A DNA stretch of 64,000 nt, taken from the NCBI RefSeq assembly GCF_009695875.1, contig NZ_VUNC01000009.1, positions 1-64,000 of the forward strand, written 5' to 3'. This DNA comes from Olsenella porci. Its GTDB lineage: Bacteria; Actinomycetota; Coriobacteriia; Coriobacteriales; Atopobiaceae. The notes beneath the pieces were generated by a model that was given only the letters and a program-made list of their open reading frames with translations, ran no database searches and was not told the origin of the DNA. Below are positions 50,110 through 58,720 of the stretch, piece by piece (the first letter of the stretch is position 1; the number at the start of each line of letters is the position of its first letter). A program made the position numbers and the translations under genes.

Positions 50110-50567
50110 TTGCCGTTGCCTTCCTGCTGGTGGGAGTCCTTCTCGCCCTTCTCGATCCGCTCGCGCATGCGCGCCATGCAGTCCGCGAGCGTCGCGCCCG
50201 CGAGCTCCGCCTCCACCACCTGCTCCGCGTGGCGGAACATCCCCCCGAGCACGGGGCGGATGTTTCTGCCCACGATGCACTCGTCGCTGGGGTTCTGGTG
50301 GATGTCGAACACGTGGACGTCATCCGTCTCCTCGACCGCGCGGTACACGTCGAGCAGGGAGATGTCGGCGGGATCCTTGAGCAGGGCAAACCCGCTCCTG
50401 CCGCGCCGGCCCTCGATGATGCCCGCGCGGCTGAGGCGCGCGGCTACCTTGCGGATGTAGCTGGCGTTTGTCCCCACGCTCGTCGCGATCTGCTCCGAGC
50501 TCATGGGCTGCTCCGCCTCGGAGACGAGAATCAGCATGTGGATTGCCGTCGAGAACTTGGTGTCCAT
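50106..50567 (-). CDS. Rrf2-family transcriptional regulator
   Basis: A 153-residue regulator. The winged helix (residues 1-80) has MDTKFSTAIHMLILVSEAEQ, then SEQIATSVGTNASYIRKVAA, typical of Rrf2. Only two Cys residues are visible (IQ-side DECIVG near 97 and ADCMARM near 128), so the classical three-Cys Fe-S site of IscR/NsrR is absent. It belongs to the redox-sensing YwgB-like group. AGGGGAG precedes the ATG. It heads the two-gene operon with the quinone oxidoreductase. Confidence 0.9.
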   Translation of the reverse strand: MDTKFSTAIHMLILVSEAEQPMSSEQIATSVGTNASYIRKVAARLSRAGIIEGRRGRSGFALLKDPADISLLDVYRAVEETDDVHVFDIHQNPSDECIVGRNIRPVLGGMFRHAEQVVEAELAGATLADCMARMRERIEKGEKDSHQQEGNGK

Positions 50568-50716
50568 GCGCTCCCCTACTTCCTACGTCTGTCGAGAAGA
50601 TATTGTATCCGTAGGTGATACATCTAGCGCGACAATGACTCACGGCCGACCAAGGTACACAAAACTCATCACTTGGAATACGCCGAGGGGACGTGCGCAA
50701 GCATCCCTACGCAGGC

Positions 50717-51364
50717 TCAATCGCCGCTCTCGCGCACCAGCCTCTGTCCGATCCCGTAGGCGTTCTCCAGGTCCTTGGGGAAGTTCTTCTCGCGCGAGAG
50801 CTTCTTTTTGGCCTCGTCGAAACCCGCCATGTTGTAGCGGGAGTAGTCCGACACCTGCAGGGTGTCGTGGCACGGGTACAGGCAGACCTCGCCGTTGAGC
50901 ATCTGGAGCTCCTGCGCGTACCCCTCGAACGCGTCCTTGTAAAGCCTGTCGTAGAACTCCTTCGTCGCGTTCATGCTGACGAAGAGCCCCACGTTCACCT
51001 TCCCGGTGAAGTAGTTGCTGTAGTCGTCGTAGGACAGCGCGCAGAAGTGCAGCCGCTCCATCACCTCGAAGTACCGGCTCGTCGGTCTGCCCAGGTAGAT
51101 CGCAGTGCCAACGAGAAGGACGTCCGACCGGAAAATCCTGTCGATTATCGGGGACAGGTCGTCCTTCCAGTAGCAGTGGCACCTCTCGGCACCCTTCCTC
51201 TTGCAGAGCATGCAGCTCCTGCAGCCAGTGAAGTCGAGGTCGTAGAGGTCTATGTGCTCGACCTCGGAGCCGGCGCTCCTGGCACCCTCGGCCGCCGATT
51301 TTAGCAACTTGGCGGTGTTCCACGCCTTGCGAGGGCTTGCGTTGAGTACCAGGGTCTTTGTCAT
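50717..51364 (-). CDS. Flavodoxin-like NAD(P)H:FMN reductase with Cys-rich loop
   Basis: A 215-residue protein of the FMN_red/iron-sulfur flavoprotein superfamily. The N-terminus MTKTLVLNASPRKAWNTAKLL is the FMN phosphate loop. A compact Cys cluster follows (CRSCMLCKRKGAERCHC, residues about 48-64), as in archaeal and clostridial iron-sulfur flavoproteins. LLVGTAIYLGRPTS contains the isoalloxazine contact. AGGAGA precedes the ATG. It probably reduces quinones or oxygen species. Confidence 0.86.
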   Translation of the reverse strand: MTKTLVLNASPRKAWNTAKLLKSAAEGARSAGSEVEHIDLYDLDFTGCRSCMLCKRKGAERCHCYWKDDLSPIIDRIFRSDVLLVGTAIYLGRPTSRYFEVMERLHFCALSYDDYSNYFTGKVNVGLFVSMNATKEFYDRLYKDAFEGYAQELQMLNGEVCLYPCHDTLQVSDYSRYNMAGFDEAKKKLSREKNFPKDLENAYGIGQRLVRESGD

Positions 51365-51484
51365 GAGTCTCCTAACACTGAGAATCACAAGTAAACGTGC
51401 GCGTATCCAACGCGAGTTTAAACGCTTTCGCGAATCATGTTCCACAGAAGACGTGCCAACTCGCCGCAGCCCAAACACGCCGCG

Positions 51485-51820
51485 CTAGCTCCTGGAGTCG
51501 GGCTCTTTCCAGGGAACCTCGAGATAGTTACCAGAAGACATGGCGGCGTCCACGGGGATCACGGCTCCCGTGACATAGTTGACAAGGACATCCAGGGAAC
51601 CGTATGCATCAAGGGCGGTCTGCATGAGCTGCGCCACATCTTCTTCGGAAGTTACGTCCGTCTTGCAGAACAGGGCCTCGCCTCCCTCTTGACGTATCTC
51701 TTCAGCGATGGCCTCTCCCCTGTCGGCTCTACGTCCGACAAGCACGACCTTCAGACCTTGCGCAGCAAAGACCTTTGCAGTCGATTCGCCAATGCCCTCA
51801 GCGATCGCTCCCAGAACAGC
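51485..51820 (-). pseudogene. Fragment of a short-chain dehydrogenase gene
   Basis: The minus strand encodes AEGIGESTAKVFAAQGLKVV, then LVGRRADRGEAIAEEIRQEGG and DAYGSLDVLVNYVTGAVIPV, about the first 100 residues of an SDR from just after the start of the cofactor motif. It stops at 51485 before the catalytic YxxxK region. No start codon is present in context. The right edge abuts a TetR fragment in the opposite orientation near 51820. Confidence 0.65.
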
Positions 51821-52099
51821 CTCGACGCCTACCTGCTCGATTTCTACGTGAGGAACGAGCGTGAGGCCGTCTGCCGGTACCAGGGGGTGACGACCCTCGA
51901 CGAAGAGACGGAATACGTGATTCGCCAGTATTCCTATGGATGCCTTGGCACCACGATCGAATGGATCCTTGGGAAGAACGGCCTGAGCGTTGAGAGCATG
52001 GCTCGGTACCAGTACCTCTGCATGCCCGAGATACTCAAGCGCGCATGGATGGCCGATGCCGGCAGCATGAAGGGCCCCGCTTGCCGAACGGAATCATAG
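51821..52099 (+). pseudogene. C-terminal fragment of a TetR-family regulator
   Basis: From about 51821 the plus strand reads LDAYLLDFYVRNEREAVCR, then TEYVIRQYSYGCLGTTIEW, ILGKNGLSVESMARYQYLCM and PEILKRAWM. This matches the C-terminal ligand-binding half of TetR/AcrR-type regulators. The N-terminal DNA-binding domain is absent; the same open frame further left is only the antisense of the SDR fragment. So this is a remnant joined to an unrelated remnant. Confidence 0.6.
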
Positions 52100-52289
52100 T
52101 GGGCAAGCTCGTGGCAAATGCTTCTCATACGTTGGACACCAAGTCCGGGCTCCCTCGAACGCATCTTAAAATCTGCAGGACAGACATCTTCATCTTTACT
52201 GTCTAAAAAGCAAAGGTGCTTACGCTGACACCAACGCTGTGGCTGAGGCAACTACACGCACTGCGACGGCATCGGGCGGGCGTGCACAT

Positions 52290-53312
52290 CTATTTCGTCG
52301 GGTCGGTCGTGCCCGCAAGGGGTCTCTCCCCCGGCCGCGCGAGGGGGCCAACGAGCTCGTGGGGGCGGTATGCCTCCTCGAGGAAGCCCACCTCCTCGGC
52401 AGAAAGACTCAAGTCCAGCGCCCTCACGGCATCGTCCACGCGGTCGGGCCTGGAGCAGCCCACGATGGGCGCGGCAACTCCACGGGACCAATGCCACGCG
52501 AGCGCGATGTCGGCCATGGGTACGCCGCGCCTGCTCGCAAGCTCCGCGACGCGTTCCACAATGGGCAGGTCAAGCTCCCTGTCGTGGTCGTACTTCTCGC
52601 GCATGGTGGAGTCGGTCGTGGAGCGCCTGCTTTCGGAGTCCCACGTCGGACGCGTGAGGTGGCCGCTCGCGAGCGGGCTGTACGGGGTGAGCGACACGCC
52701 GTACTGCCGGCACACGGGAATCATCTCGCGCTCGTCCTCGCGGTACAGCAGGTTGTAGTGGCACTGCATGGTACTGAACGGGGTCCAACCGTTTTCTTGC
52801 GCCGCGACCTGCATGTTGTGGAACTGGTAGCCGTACATCGCGCTCGCGCCCAGTGCCCGCACCTTGCCTGCGCGCACGAGGCCGTCCAGCGCCTCCATGG
52901 TCTCCTCGATGGGTGTGTCGTAGTCGAAGCGGTGGATGATGTAGAGGTCCAGGTAGTCGGTGCCAAGGCGCCGTAGGGTGCCGTCGATTTCGTGCTCTAT
53001 CGCGGCCTTGGTAAGGTGCCCGAGGCTTCCCTCGTTGAAGAACACCTTGCTCGCCAGCACCACGTCCTCTCGCCTCGCCCCGAGGTTCTTCAGAGAAGTG
53101 CCTATGAACTCCTCGCTCGTACCGTGCGCGTAGCAGTTCGCCGTGTCGATGAAGTTTACGCCGAGCTCGAGGGCGCGTTTGAGGACGGCTTGCGTTGCCG
53201 GCTGGTCGATGACCCACTGGTGAAAGTCGGGAAACACCTTGCCAAAGCTCATGCCGCCGATGCACACGCGCGATACCTTGATGTCGGTCTTGCCAAGAGT
53301 TGCGTACTCCAC
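52290..53312 (-). CDS. Aldo/keto reductase (tim-barrel, NADPH-dependent)
   Basis: A 340-residue aldo/keto reductase of the AKR11/13-like group. The catalytic Asp-Tyr are in DTANCYAHGTSEE near residue 53, Lys in LASKVFFNEG near 88 and His in LYIIHRFDYDTPIEE near 125. The C-terminal cofactor segment PIVGCSRPDRVDDAV is present. It probably reduces aldehydes or ketones. Nearby are a second aldo/keto reductase and a flavin reductase on the same strand. Confidence 0.92.
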   Translation of the reverse strand: MEYATLGKTDIKVSRVCIGGMSFGKVFPDFHQWVIDQPATQAVLKRALELGVNFIDTANCYAHGTSEEFIGTSLKNLGARREDVVLASKVFFNEGSLGHLTKAAIEHEIDGTLRRLGTDYLDLYIIHRFDYDTPIEETMEALDGLVRAGKVRALGASAMYGYQFHNMQVAAQENGWTPFSTMQCHYNLLYREDEREMIPVCRQYGVSLTPYSPLASGHLTRPTWDSESRRSTTDSTMREKYDHDRELDLPIVERVAELASRRGVPMADIALAWHWSRGVAAPIVGCSRPDRVDDAVRALDLSLSAEEVGFLEEAYRPHELVGPLARPGERPLAGTTDPTK

Positions 53313-53394
53313 GATTACCTTCTTTCGGCAGAAAGCCAGCTATATCCCAAGCCCATCGACCCACTCGGCAAGGCGACGCCCGGACGGCGAGCCG

Positions 53395-53632
53395 TTAAGG
53401 ACGCGACCGTCGAGCACGCGGGCCTCGGGATGAAGCTTCCTGATGCGCTCCGTCGCGCGAGAGATCCCGCTCCCGGTTGAACCCGAGCGACATATCGCCC
53501 CACTCGGCGGAAATGGTGTTGGTGAGGTATAGCCAGGACTGCAGGATGATGAGACACACCACGACGTAGCTCGCGAGCCTGGAAAGGGGAATCACACCTC
53601 CGACCGGCTCCTCGTTCACGCCAGGCACGAGG
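53395..53632 (-). pseudogene. Remnant of a LtrA-type membrane protein gene
   Basis: Between two intact genes the minus strand encodes VGGVIPLSRLASYVVVCLII, then LQSWLYLTNTISAEWGD. This resembles one helix pair of low-temperature-requirement A proteins. No start, and neither the N-terminal LFFDLVF motif nor the later helices, are present. The frame continues into Arg-rich noise. It is a short leftover; the family assignment is tentative. Confidence 0.4.
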
Positions 53633-54181
53633 CTACTCCCTGTCAAGACGCAGGCATCCCCCAACGCGCTCGCCAAGACTCCAGTACGAGTAGGTGGGGA
53701 ACTCGAAGAGGACCGGCGCCACCCTGCCGTAGTCTATCTTTCCCCTCTCGTCCAGGCATGCCTCGTCCACGTACGTGCCGTCGATCGCGAGCACGAAGGT
53801 CTCGAAGCCGTCCGTCTCGTACACATCGTCGACGGAGCAGGCAAGCGAGAGGGGCGACTCGTCGACGAGCGGCGCGCCGTCCTCGGCCGCGCTCCACGCA
53901 AAGGCGCAGGACTTGTCCTCCTTGGTGCCGCTCACGCTGCCCACGTGGTCTGCCGCGCGAAGGAGCTTCTCATCGATCAGGTTGACCGAGCAGGTGCCGT
54001 TCTTGCGGATCCACTGGTTGGTGTAGTGCTGCTTGGCGCAGCTTATGGTCACCCTGTCGTGCCCTATGATGCCGACGTGCGCGACGAGAAGCCAGTTGGG
54101 GCCCTTGTCCGTCATGGCGCCCACGACCGTCACGGGCGTGGGGTACAGTGCGAGCTTCGATCCAAGGTTCTTCTTTGCCAT
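53633..54181 (-). CDS. Flavin reductase-like (flavoredoxin-type) protein
   Basis: A 182-residue FMN-binding split-barrel protein. Landmarks are YPTPVTVVGAMTDKGPNWLL at the N-terminus, the SCAKQHYTNQWIRKNGTCSVNL segment (written here in family order) and the C-terminal FPTYSYWSLGERVG. Flavoredoxins of anaerobes carry FMN and pass electrons in small redox chains. It lies 8 bases from the aldo/keto reductase stop at 54190 and shares its strand, so the two form an operon. Confidence 0.88.
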   Translation of the reverse strand: MAKKNLGSKLALYPTPVTVVGAMTDKGPNWLLVAHVGIIGHDRVTISCAKQHYTNQWIRKNGTCSVNLIDEKLLRAADHVGSVSGTKEDKSCAFAWSAAEDGAPLVDESPLSLACSVDDVYETDGFETFVLAIDGTYVDEACLDERGKIDYGRVAPVLFEFPTYSYWSLGERVGGCLRLDRE

Positions 54182-54189
54182 TGTCTCTC

Positions 54190-55131
54190 CTAGTCCATCT
54201 TCTTTTCCCAGGCGCGCACGGCGTTGATGCCGAGAGAGTCCGCGACATTTTCGAGCTCGCGCACCTCGTCAGCGGATAGCACGACGGAGCTTGCATTTGC
54301 TGCATCCGTCACGTGGGACTCCTTCGTGACGCCCACGATGGGGCGCGTCCCCTTGGCGATCGCCCAGGCGACGGGGACCTGCGCCAGCCCCACGCCGTGC
54401 GCCTCCGCGACCTTGGCGAGCTCGGCGTTGAGGGTCTCGAGCCTGTCGAGGACCGGGTTGTACTTCTGGGCGCGGGCAGAACCCTCGGGCATGGGGTGCG
54501 ACGTGTCGTACTTGCCGGACAGAGCGCCCTGCTCGAGCACCATGTACGACCAGAACTCGACGTCGTTCTGGCGGCACCAGTCGAGGATGCCCGAGTCCTC
54601 GGACGAACGGTTGATATGGCTGAAGTGGTTCTGCACGGCACCCAGGCGAAGCCCGTGCTCGCGCAAGATTGCGTCCGCCTGCTTGACCTCCGCGAGGTTG
54701 TGGTTGGAGACGCCGATCACGGGAGCGTCCTCCCTGCCGTCGAAGAACACTGCGAGCTCGCCAATCCAGCGTGGGGCGTCCACCGTGTTGTGCACCCAGT
54801 ACACGTCGAAGTGGTCGAGTCCCATGGTGTGGAGCTGCATCTCGTACATATCGGCCACGGCTGTCTTGGACGACACGTCCATGCACTGCGGCGTGAGCTT
54901 GTCGGAAACGCGGTAGTCCTCGCGAGGCAGGTCCTTCAGGAAGCCTGCGAGCGTCCTCTCGGACTCGCCCATGCCATAGACGTACGCGGTGTCCCACAGG
55001 TTGAGGCCCGCGTTCATCGCGGCGTCAAACACGGGTCGAAGCTCGTCTGCGGCGAGCCCATGCCCAAACGTACCATCGTTTCCCCAGGCCCAGGCGCCCA
55101 GCACGATCTTGGGGTCCTTCTCGTTGTGCAT
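54190..55131 (-). CDS. Aldo/keto reductase controlled by the divergent MerR gene
   Basis: A 313-residue aldo/keto reductase. LWDTAYVYGMGESERTLAG (Asp-Tyr, residues about 47-54), SDKLTPQ (Lys near 78), YWVHNTVDAP (His near 113) and PIVGVTKESHVTDA (cofactor) are in place. The ATG at 55131 follows GGGAGACAGG. It is the first gene of a minus-strand operon with the flavin reductase and is divergent from a MerR gene across a clear palindrome. Confidence 0.92.
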   Translation of the reverse strand: MHNEKDPKIVLGAWAWGNDGTFGHGLAADELRPVFDAAMNAGLNLWDTAYVYGMGESERTLAGFLKDLPREDYRVSDKLTPQCMDVSSKTAVADMYEMQLHTMGLDHFDVYWVHNTVDAPRWIGELAVFFDGREDAPVIGVSNHNLAEVKQADAILREHGLRLGAVQNHFSHINRSSEDSGILDWCRQNDVEFWSYMVLEQGALSGKYDTSHPMPEGSARAQKYNPVLDRLETLNAELAKVAEAHGVGLAQVPVAWAIAKGTRPIVGVTKESHVTDAANASSVVLSADEVRELENVADSLGINAVRAWEKKMD

Positions 55132-55186
55132 TCCTGTCTCCCATCGTCCGAGCTGTGTCTTCCTCAAGTCGCTGGGACGATTCTCA

Positions 55187-55208
55187 GACTTAGACTATGG
55201 TTTAAGTC
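55187..55208. promoter_or_regulatory. MerR operator between aldo/keto reductase and merR-like genes
   Basis: Perfect arms GACTTA (55187-55192) and TAAGTC (55203-55208). On the minus strand TTGACT and GAGAAT flank the centre with a 19-base spacer, the distance expected of MerR-activated promoters. Confidence 0.65.
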
Positions 55209-55286
55209 AATATACTTTCTCTAAATTATGAAAGCGGCTTCACATCCTGTGACGGGGTGCGGGGCGCCACCAGGAGGGGAAGCGTT

Positions 55287-55745
55287 TTGGAGAAGGTCTA
55301 CACCATTGGGGAGGCGGCGGCCGTGCTGGGGATGCCGGCGTCGACCATCCGCTACTACGACAAGAACGGCCTGTTCCCGGACATGGCGCGAAGCCAGGGC
55401 GGCATCCGCGTGTTCACCGAGGACGACCTGGAGTGGGCGCGCTTCATAGAGCGGCTCAAGGTGTCTGGCATGCCCATCCGCGAAATCAAGCGCTACATAG
55501 ACCTCTATCGCGAGGGGGACTCCACTATCGAGGAACGCCGGCGCATCGTGAACGAGCGGCGCGAGGCCATCCTGAGGCAGATGGAGGACCTCAGGCTCTC
55601 GCTCGACTTCATCACCTACAAGTGCTGGTATTACGACGTGGCGGCAAAGTCGGGCACCTGCGACACGCCCAAAAACATGCCCGCCGAGGAGCTTCCGGAA
55701 GATATACGGCGCATAAAGGCAGAGTGCCGAATCAACAGGTACTAG
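55287..55745 (+). CDS. MerR-family regulator, paralogue of the one at 9459-9953
   Basis: A 152-residue regulator. The start is a TTG with AGGAGGGG eight bases upstream; no ATG fits. The MerR domain begins YTIGEAAAVLGMPASTIRYY. A coiled coil (about 75-110) and the C-terminal motif YKCWYYDVAAKSGTCDTPKN follow, with Cys residues that might sense thiol-reactive compounds. It shares the CWYY motif and architecture with the other MerR protein of the window. It is divergent from the aldo/keto reductase operon. Confidence 0.88.
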   Translation: MEKVYTIGEAAAVLGMPASTIRYYDKNGLFPDMARSQGGIRVFTEDDLEWARFIERLKVSGMPIREIKRYIDLYREGDSTIEERRRIVNERREAILRQMEDLRLSLDFITYKCWYYDVAAKSGTCDTPKNMPAEELPEDIRRIKAECRINRY

Positions 55746-56204
55746 GTTGCCGGAAAACGCCTCGCACGGAGGGCTCGACGTCGCCAGGGCGTCCGGACTC
55801 GCGATCCCTGTGGCAAGACTGCTCAGAATAGGGATAGGATTCAATCCTTCTTCTAGAGAGATTAGACCACGAGGGCTCGCTTGTGAATGGGCCGGGGATT
55901 CCCTACCTGAGCGTCATTGAGGCATTCCGGCGTCTCTGCGTTCGCCCTGGCCGGCATCGTGATCGCAAAGGCGAAGCGGAACAACAAGACCCATGCCTCT
56001 AATGTGGCAGATACCCTGATCAGGCCACCTGATCGTGATGCTCGCGCCCGAGGGGCGCCTCAGGGCACGGCCCTGAGAGTTCTCCTGTCAGGCCCTCCCA
56101 ACTCCGTGGACAAGCTGTGCATATCGCGTGTGCCCGCGGCAGGCGGTATTCAGCATACCTAAAATAAATTGCGTACAATGTTTTTACCGAGGAGAGGAAG
56201 ACGC
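55746..56204. other. Intergenic stretch with a GATCAGG palindrome
   Basis: No gene can be supported. A perfect 7-bp palindrome GATCAGG CCA CCTGATC lies at 56018-56034. An AT-rich probable promoter (AAATAAATTGCGTACAATG region, about 56162-56180) precedes the small gene at 56205. Weak open frames such as one at 55917-56162 have no ribosome-binding site. Confidence 0.4.
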
Positions 56205-56480
56205 ATGACCGAGAAGGAGACGGGGCCGATTGGCTCTTCGAGCAGCGAGACCGCCAACAGGAAGATCCTGGAGCTGGTGGATGAAGCCAAGGTGAGGCGC
56301 ATACCGTTCTTCGTGCGCAAGCATGCATTGAGCAAGACCTTCGAGAAGATCGAGCACGAGCACCCCGAGCTCTATGCCGTGGCCGCGCAGGAAGGCCCGC
56401 TTCCCGACGAGGCGCGCTCGCAGCTCGGCGCCATCGTGAACGCGATCTTCGACCAGAAGCTCAAGAAGCACAGCCTGTAG
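56205..56480 (+). CDS. Small conserved-looking helical protein of unknown function
   Basis: A 91-residue hydrophilic protein. The ATG follows GAGGAGAGGAAG. The central segment ELVDEAKVRRIPFFVRKHAL and the end IVNAIFDQKLKKH are probably helical. No family is recognised. It stands alone, with its own AT-rich promoter. Confidence 0.65.
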   Translation: MTEKETGPIGSSSSETANRKILELVDEAKVRRIPFFVRKHALSKTFEKIEHEHPELYAVAAQEGPLPDEARSQLGAIVNAIFDQKLKKHSL

Positions 56481-56782
56481 GGTGCGTGGCAGATTCGCAT
56501 TGCGCGGTTTCGGGCTGCGCAGCCTTATGTAAGTGAGACCGCCCTCAGAGGGGCGGGGCGCCGATAGAAACGCGAACCTTGTCGAGGTCGCGTTCGAAGA
56601 GAGGCGCGTGCCTGCTCTACCTCGCGGACCACGGCGACGTGGACGCGATACGACACGACGTGGTCTCCATCGTCGTAACGGGAGAGCGCCAGGCGAGGCT
56701 ACGCCACCTCATCGGTGCCTGGCAGTGGGCGGAGAGCAGGGAGTGACTTGGGACGTCATAACACAGACACCGCCCGCCTGGA

Positions 56783-56820
56783 AGGGGCGACCGCTCGGAG
56801 AAACCCGGGCGGTCGCCCCT
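56783..56820 (+). terminator. 12-bp-arm hairpin
   Basis: AGGGGCGACCGC (56783-56794) and GCGGTCGCCCCT (56809-56820) pair perfectly, followed by TC rather than a T run. Confidence 0.55.
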
Positions 56821-56859
56821 TCAAGCCGCCACGGCCGCAGCCAAGCCCTCCCGCGGCCG

Positions 56860-56900
56860 CCCTCCCCGCCGTCAGGAACACCTAACGACGGCGGGGAGGG
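56860..56900. terminator. 14-bp-arm hairpin after the DUF262 gene
   Basis: CCCTCCCCGCCGTC (56860-56873) and GACGGCGGGGAGGG (56887-56900) pair perfectly, 40 bp past the DUF262 stop on the minus strand. No T run. Confidence 0.5.
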
Positions 56901-56939
56901 ACAACTGCAAGGCATCCGAACGCCTGCAAGTCTGAACTT

Positions 56940-58718
56940 CTACTCGCAGAGCCTCTCGTATGCCTTCCTTACGGTGCCCGCCATGAGCACCCTCCTCTTT
57001 GCGAGGAAAACGGGGTACTCAAGGCTCTCGAAGCCGAGGGGAAGCGCATTGTCCTCGCAGGTCCTGGCATACCCCTCTTCGCCGAGCCTCTCTCTGAAGG
57101 CAGCGACGTATTCGGAAGGGGCCTGGTCGCCAATCTCGATGTTCGTGTTGTAGTCGAGGTACGTGAAGTTGGCGATCTGGTTCCGGTCGCGGTCGTTGTC
57201 GTAGCCAATCTTCGTAAGATAGCTCTTCGGGTAGATATGGTGCTTGTCGACAGCGTTTTTCTTCCCGCTCGCCCCGATGGCGAAGTACTGGGCGAGCGGC
57301 GACGTGCTAAACAGCATGGGCGTGCCAAGGACGATGAGCGAGGCGACGTAGCCGAACCACGACGGCGAGTTGGCGGAGGACCCCTCAAGGCTGCTCGGAA
57401 GGCTGTAGGTGAAGAAGTCGTCGGTGAGTCTGGTCTCAATGGCAGTCTCAAGGTATGTCACGAAGCCCTCCGCCGTCGTGACGTCTCTTAGGTCGGCGAA
57501 CTGCTTCTCGACCTCGGATTCGGTCGACCCGGTGTAGAAGCCGGTGATGGTGGACATGAAGATCCACTTGGTTATGACCTTGTTGAGCTCGAACGGCGGC
57601 ACCTTGTAGTCGTACTTGCCGATGAGATAGAGGACGTAGCTGAAGACCACCGCGTTGGTGGAGGCAACGATGCTCCCCTTGAGGTATCCCGCCTTGCCGA
57701 ACAGGTTGAGGAACGCATGCCAGTTGTTGAGGTTGAGCGCGAGGTCAAGCGACCTCTTGAACATCTCGAGGTTCTCCTCGCGCGTCTTGCTCGAGGTGAT
57801 GCCGGTCTTGAGATCCTTTCCCCGGAGGAGCATGTAGGCGTACTTCAGCCGGGCGTGCCTGAATCCAACTCCAACCGCAACCCGGATGAGATGCGACGGG
57901 TCGACCTCTATGATCTGGTTGTATGCGGTCCCGTCCTTCGGTACGCGTGACTCCGCGCAGAAGCTATCTATGCGCGAGTGAACCTCGTTGTCGAACACCG
58001 CGAGCAAGGTCTCGATGAAGTTCTTCTCCGTGAGCTTGGTCCCGCCAGAGCTCACGCGCACGAAGATCTCTGCCACGTCCTCCTCGTCTGCCTTCGAGCT
58101 GATCTTGAGTGTCGGCAGGGTGTATATGCCGAGGTTGAGAAGGTCGTTGAGGTTCTCCTCGACCAGATCCTCCTCCTCGTCGGTCAGTTCGGGCCGGTCG
58201 TTCCTCCTCCGTCCCTCGTCGGCCTGCCTGATAAAGGACTTGCGGAACTTGGACACCGAGTGGTTCCTGTCGGCCTCGAACACCGAGCTCACGGAGCTGA
58301 TCCACTCCGTGTTCCTCTCGTATGCCTGCGTCCAGACCGCGAACTCCCCCGTGAGCGGGTTGAACGAAATTTTGATTGTCCTGTCCCTGTAATTCTTGTC
58401 CCTTACCCTCGTCCCGTGCAGCGCCGCCAGGAGGGCGGTGAGCCGCTGCTGGCCGTCGATGACGAGGTCGTCCGGCTCCTTGTAAGCCTTCTCGTTGCCG
58501 CCGATGTGCTTGGCGTTCCCGTACTCGTCCGGCGACGACCAGAGCATGATGTAGCCGACGGGGTAGCCCTTGAGCATCGAGTCGAGGAGGTCCCTGACCT
58601 TGCTGTCGGGCCAGACGAAGAGCCTCTGCAGGTCGGGCAGGCCGATCTTCCCCAGCTCCACGTCACGGAGGAGGTCCTCGACCTTGCTGGGGATGTTGTC
58701 GAACAGTTCCTTTCCCAT
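56940..58718 (-). CDS. DUF262/HNH protein (GmrSD-like defence enzyme)
   Basis: A 592-residue protein. The N-terminal DUF262 (ParB/sulfiredoxin-like) domain carries the invariant IDGQQRLTAL near residue 84 and the NTP-binding lead QRLFVWPDSKVRDLLDS. A long helical middle region follows. The C-terminal HNH-type nuclease site is DKHHIYPKSYL near residue 489, with a following RNQIANFTYL segment. This architecture is that of GmrSD-like and related anti-phage nucleases. It begins right after the end of the broken type III Res gene, so it belonged to the same restriction locus. It appears intact. Confidence 0.85.
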   Translation of the reverse strand: MGKELFDNIPSKVEDLLRDVELGKIGLPDLQRLFVWPDSKVRDLLDSMLKGYPVGYIMLWSSPDEYGNAKHIGGNEKAYKEPDDLVIDGQQRLTALLAALHGTRVRDKNYRDRTIKISFNPLTGEFAVWTQAYERNTEWISSVSSVFEADRNHSVSKFRKSFIRQADEGRRRNDRPELTDEEEDLVEENLNDLLNLGIYTLPTLKISSKADEEDVAEIFVRVSSGGTKLTEKNFIETLLAVFDNEVHSRIDSFCAESRVPKDGTAYNQIIEVDPSHLIRVAVGVGFRHARLKYAYMLLRGKDLKTGITSSKTREENLEMFKRSLDLALNLNNWHAFLNLFGKAGYLKGSIVASTNAVVFSYVLYLIGKYDYKVPPFELNKVITKWIFMSTITGFYTGSTESEVEKQFADLRDVTTAEGFVTYLETAIETRLTDDFFTYSLPSSLEGSSANSPSWFGYVASLIVLGTPMLFSTSPLAQYFAIGASGKKNAVDKHHIYPKSYLTKIGYDNDRDRNQIANFTYLDYNTNIEIGDQAPSEYVAAFRERLGEEGYARTCEDNALPLGFESLEYPVFLAKRRVLMAGTVRKAYERLCE

Positions 58719-58720
58719 GG

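Larger units (their letters stand above)
56481..56939. other. Intergenic stretch with two strong hairpins and possible coding remnant
   Basis: One plus-strand frame ending at 56746 reads CLLYLADHGDVDAIRHDVVS and later RLRHLIGAWQWAESRE. It looks protein-like but has no start or recognised family, so it may be a gene remnant. Two perfect hairpins follow at 56783-56820 and 56860-56900. Confidence 0.35.

Noticed and set aside
51437-52099. A 220-residue plus-strand protein
   Set aside because: Only its last 90 residues resemble a TetR protein; the front is antisense to an SDR fragment.
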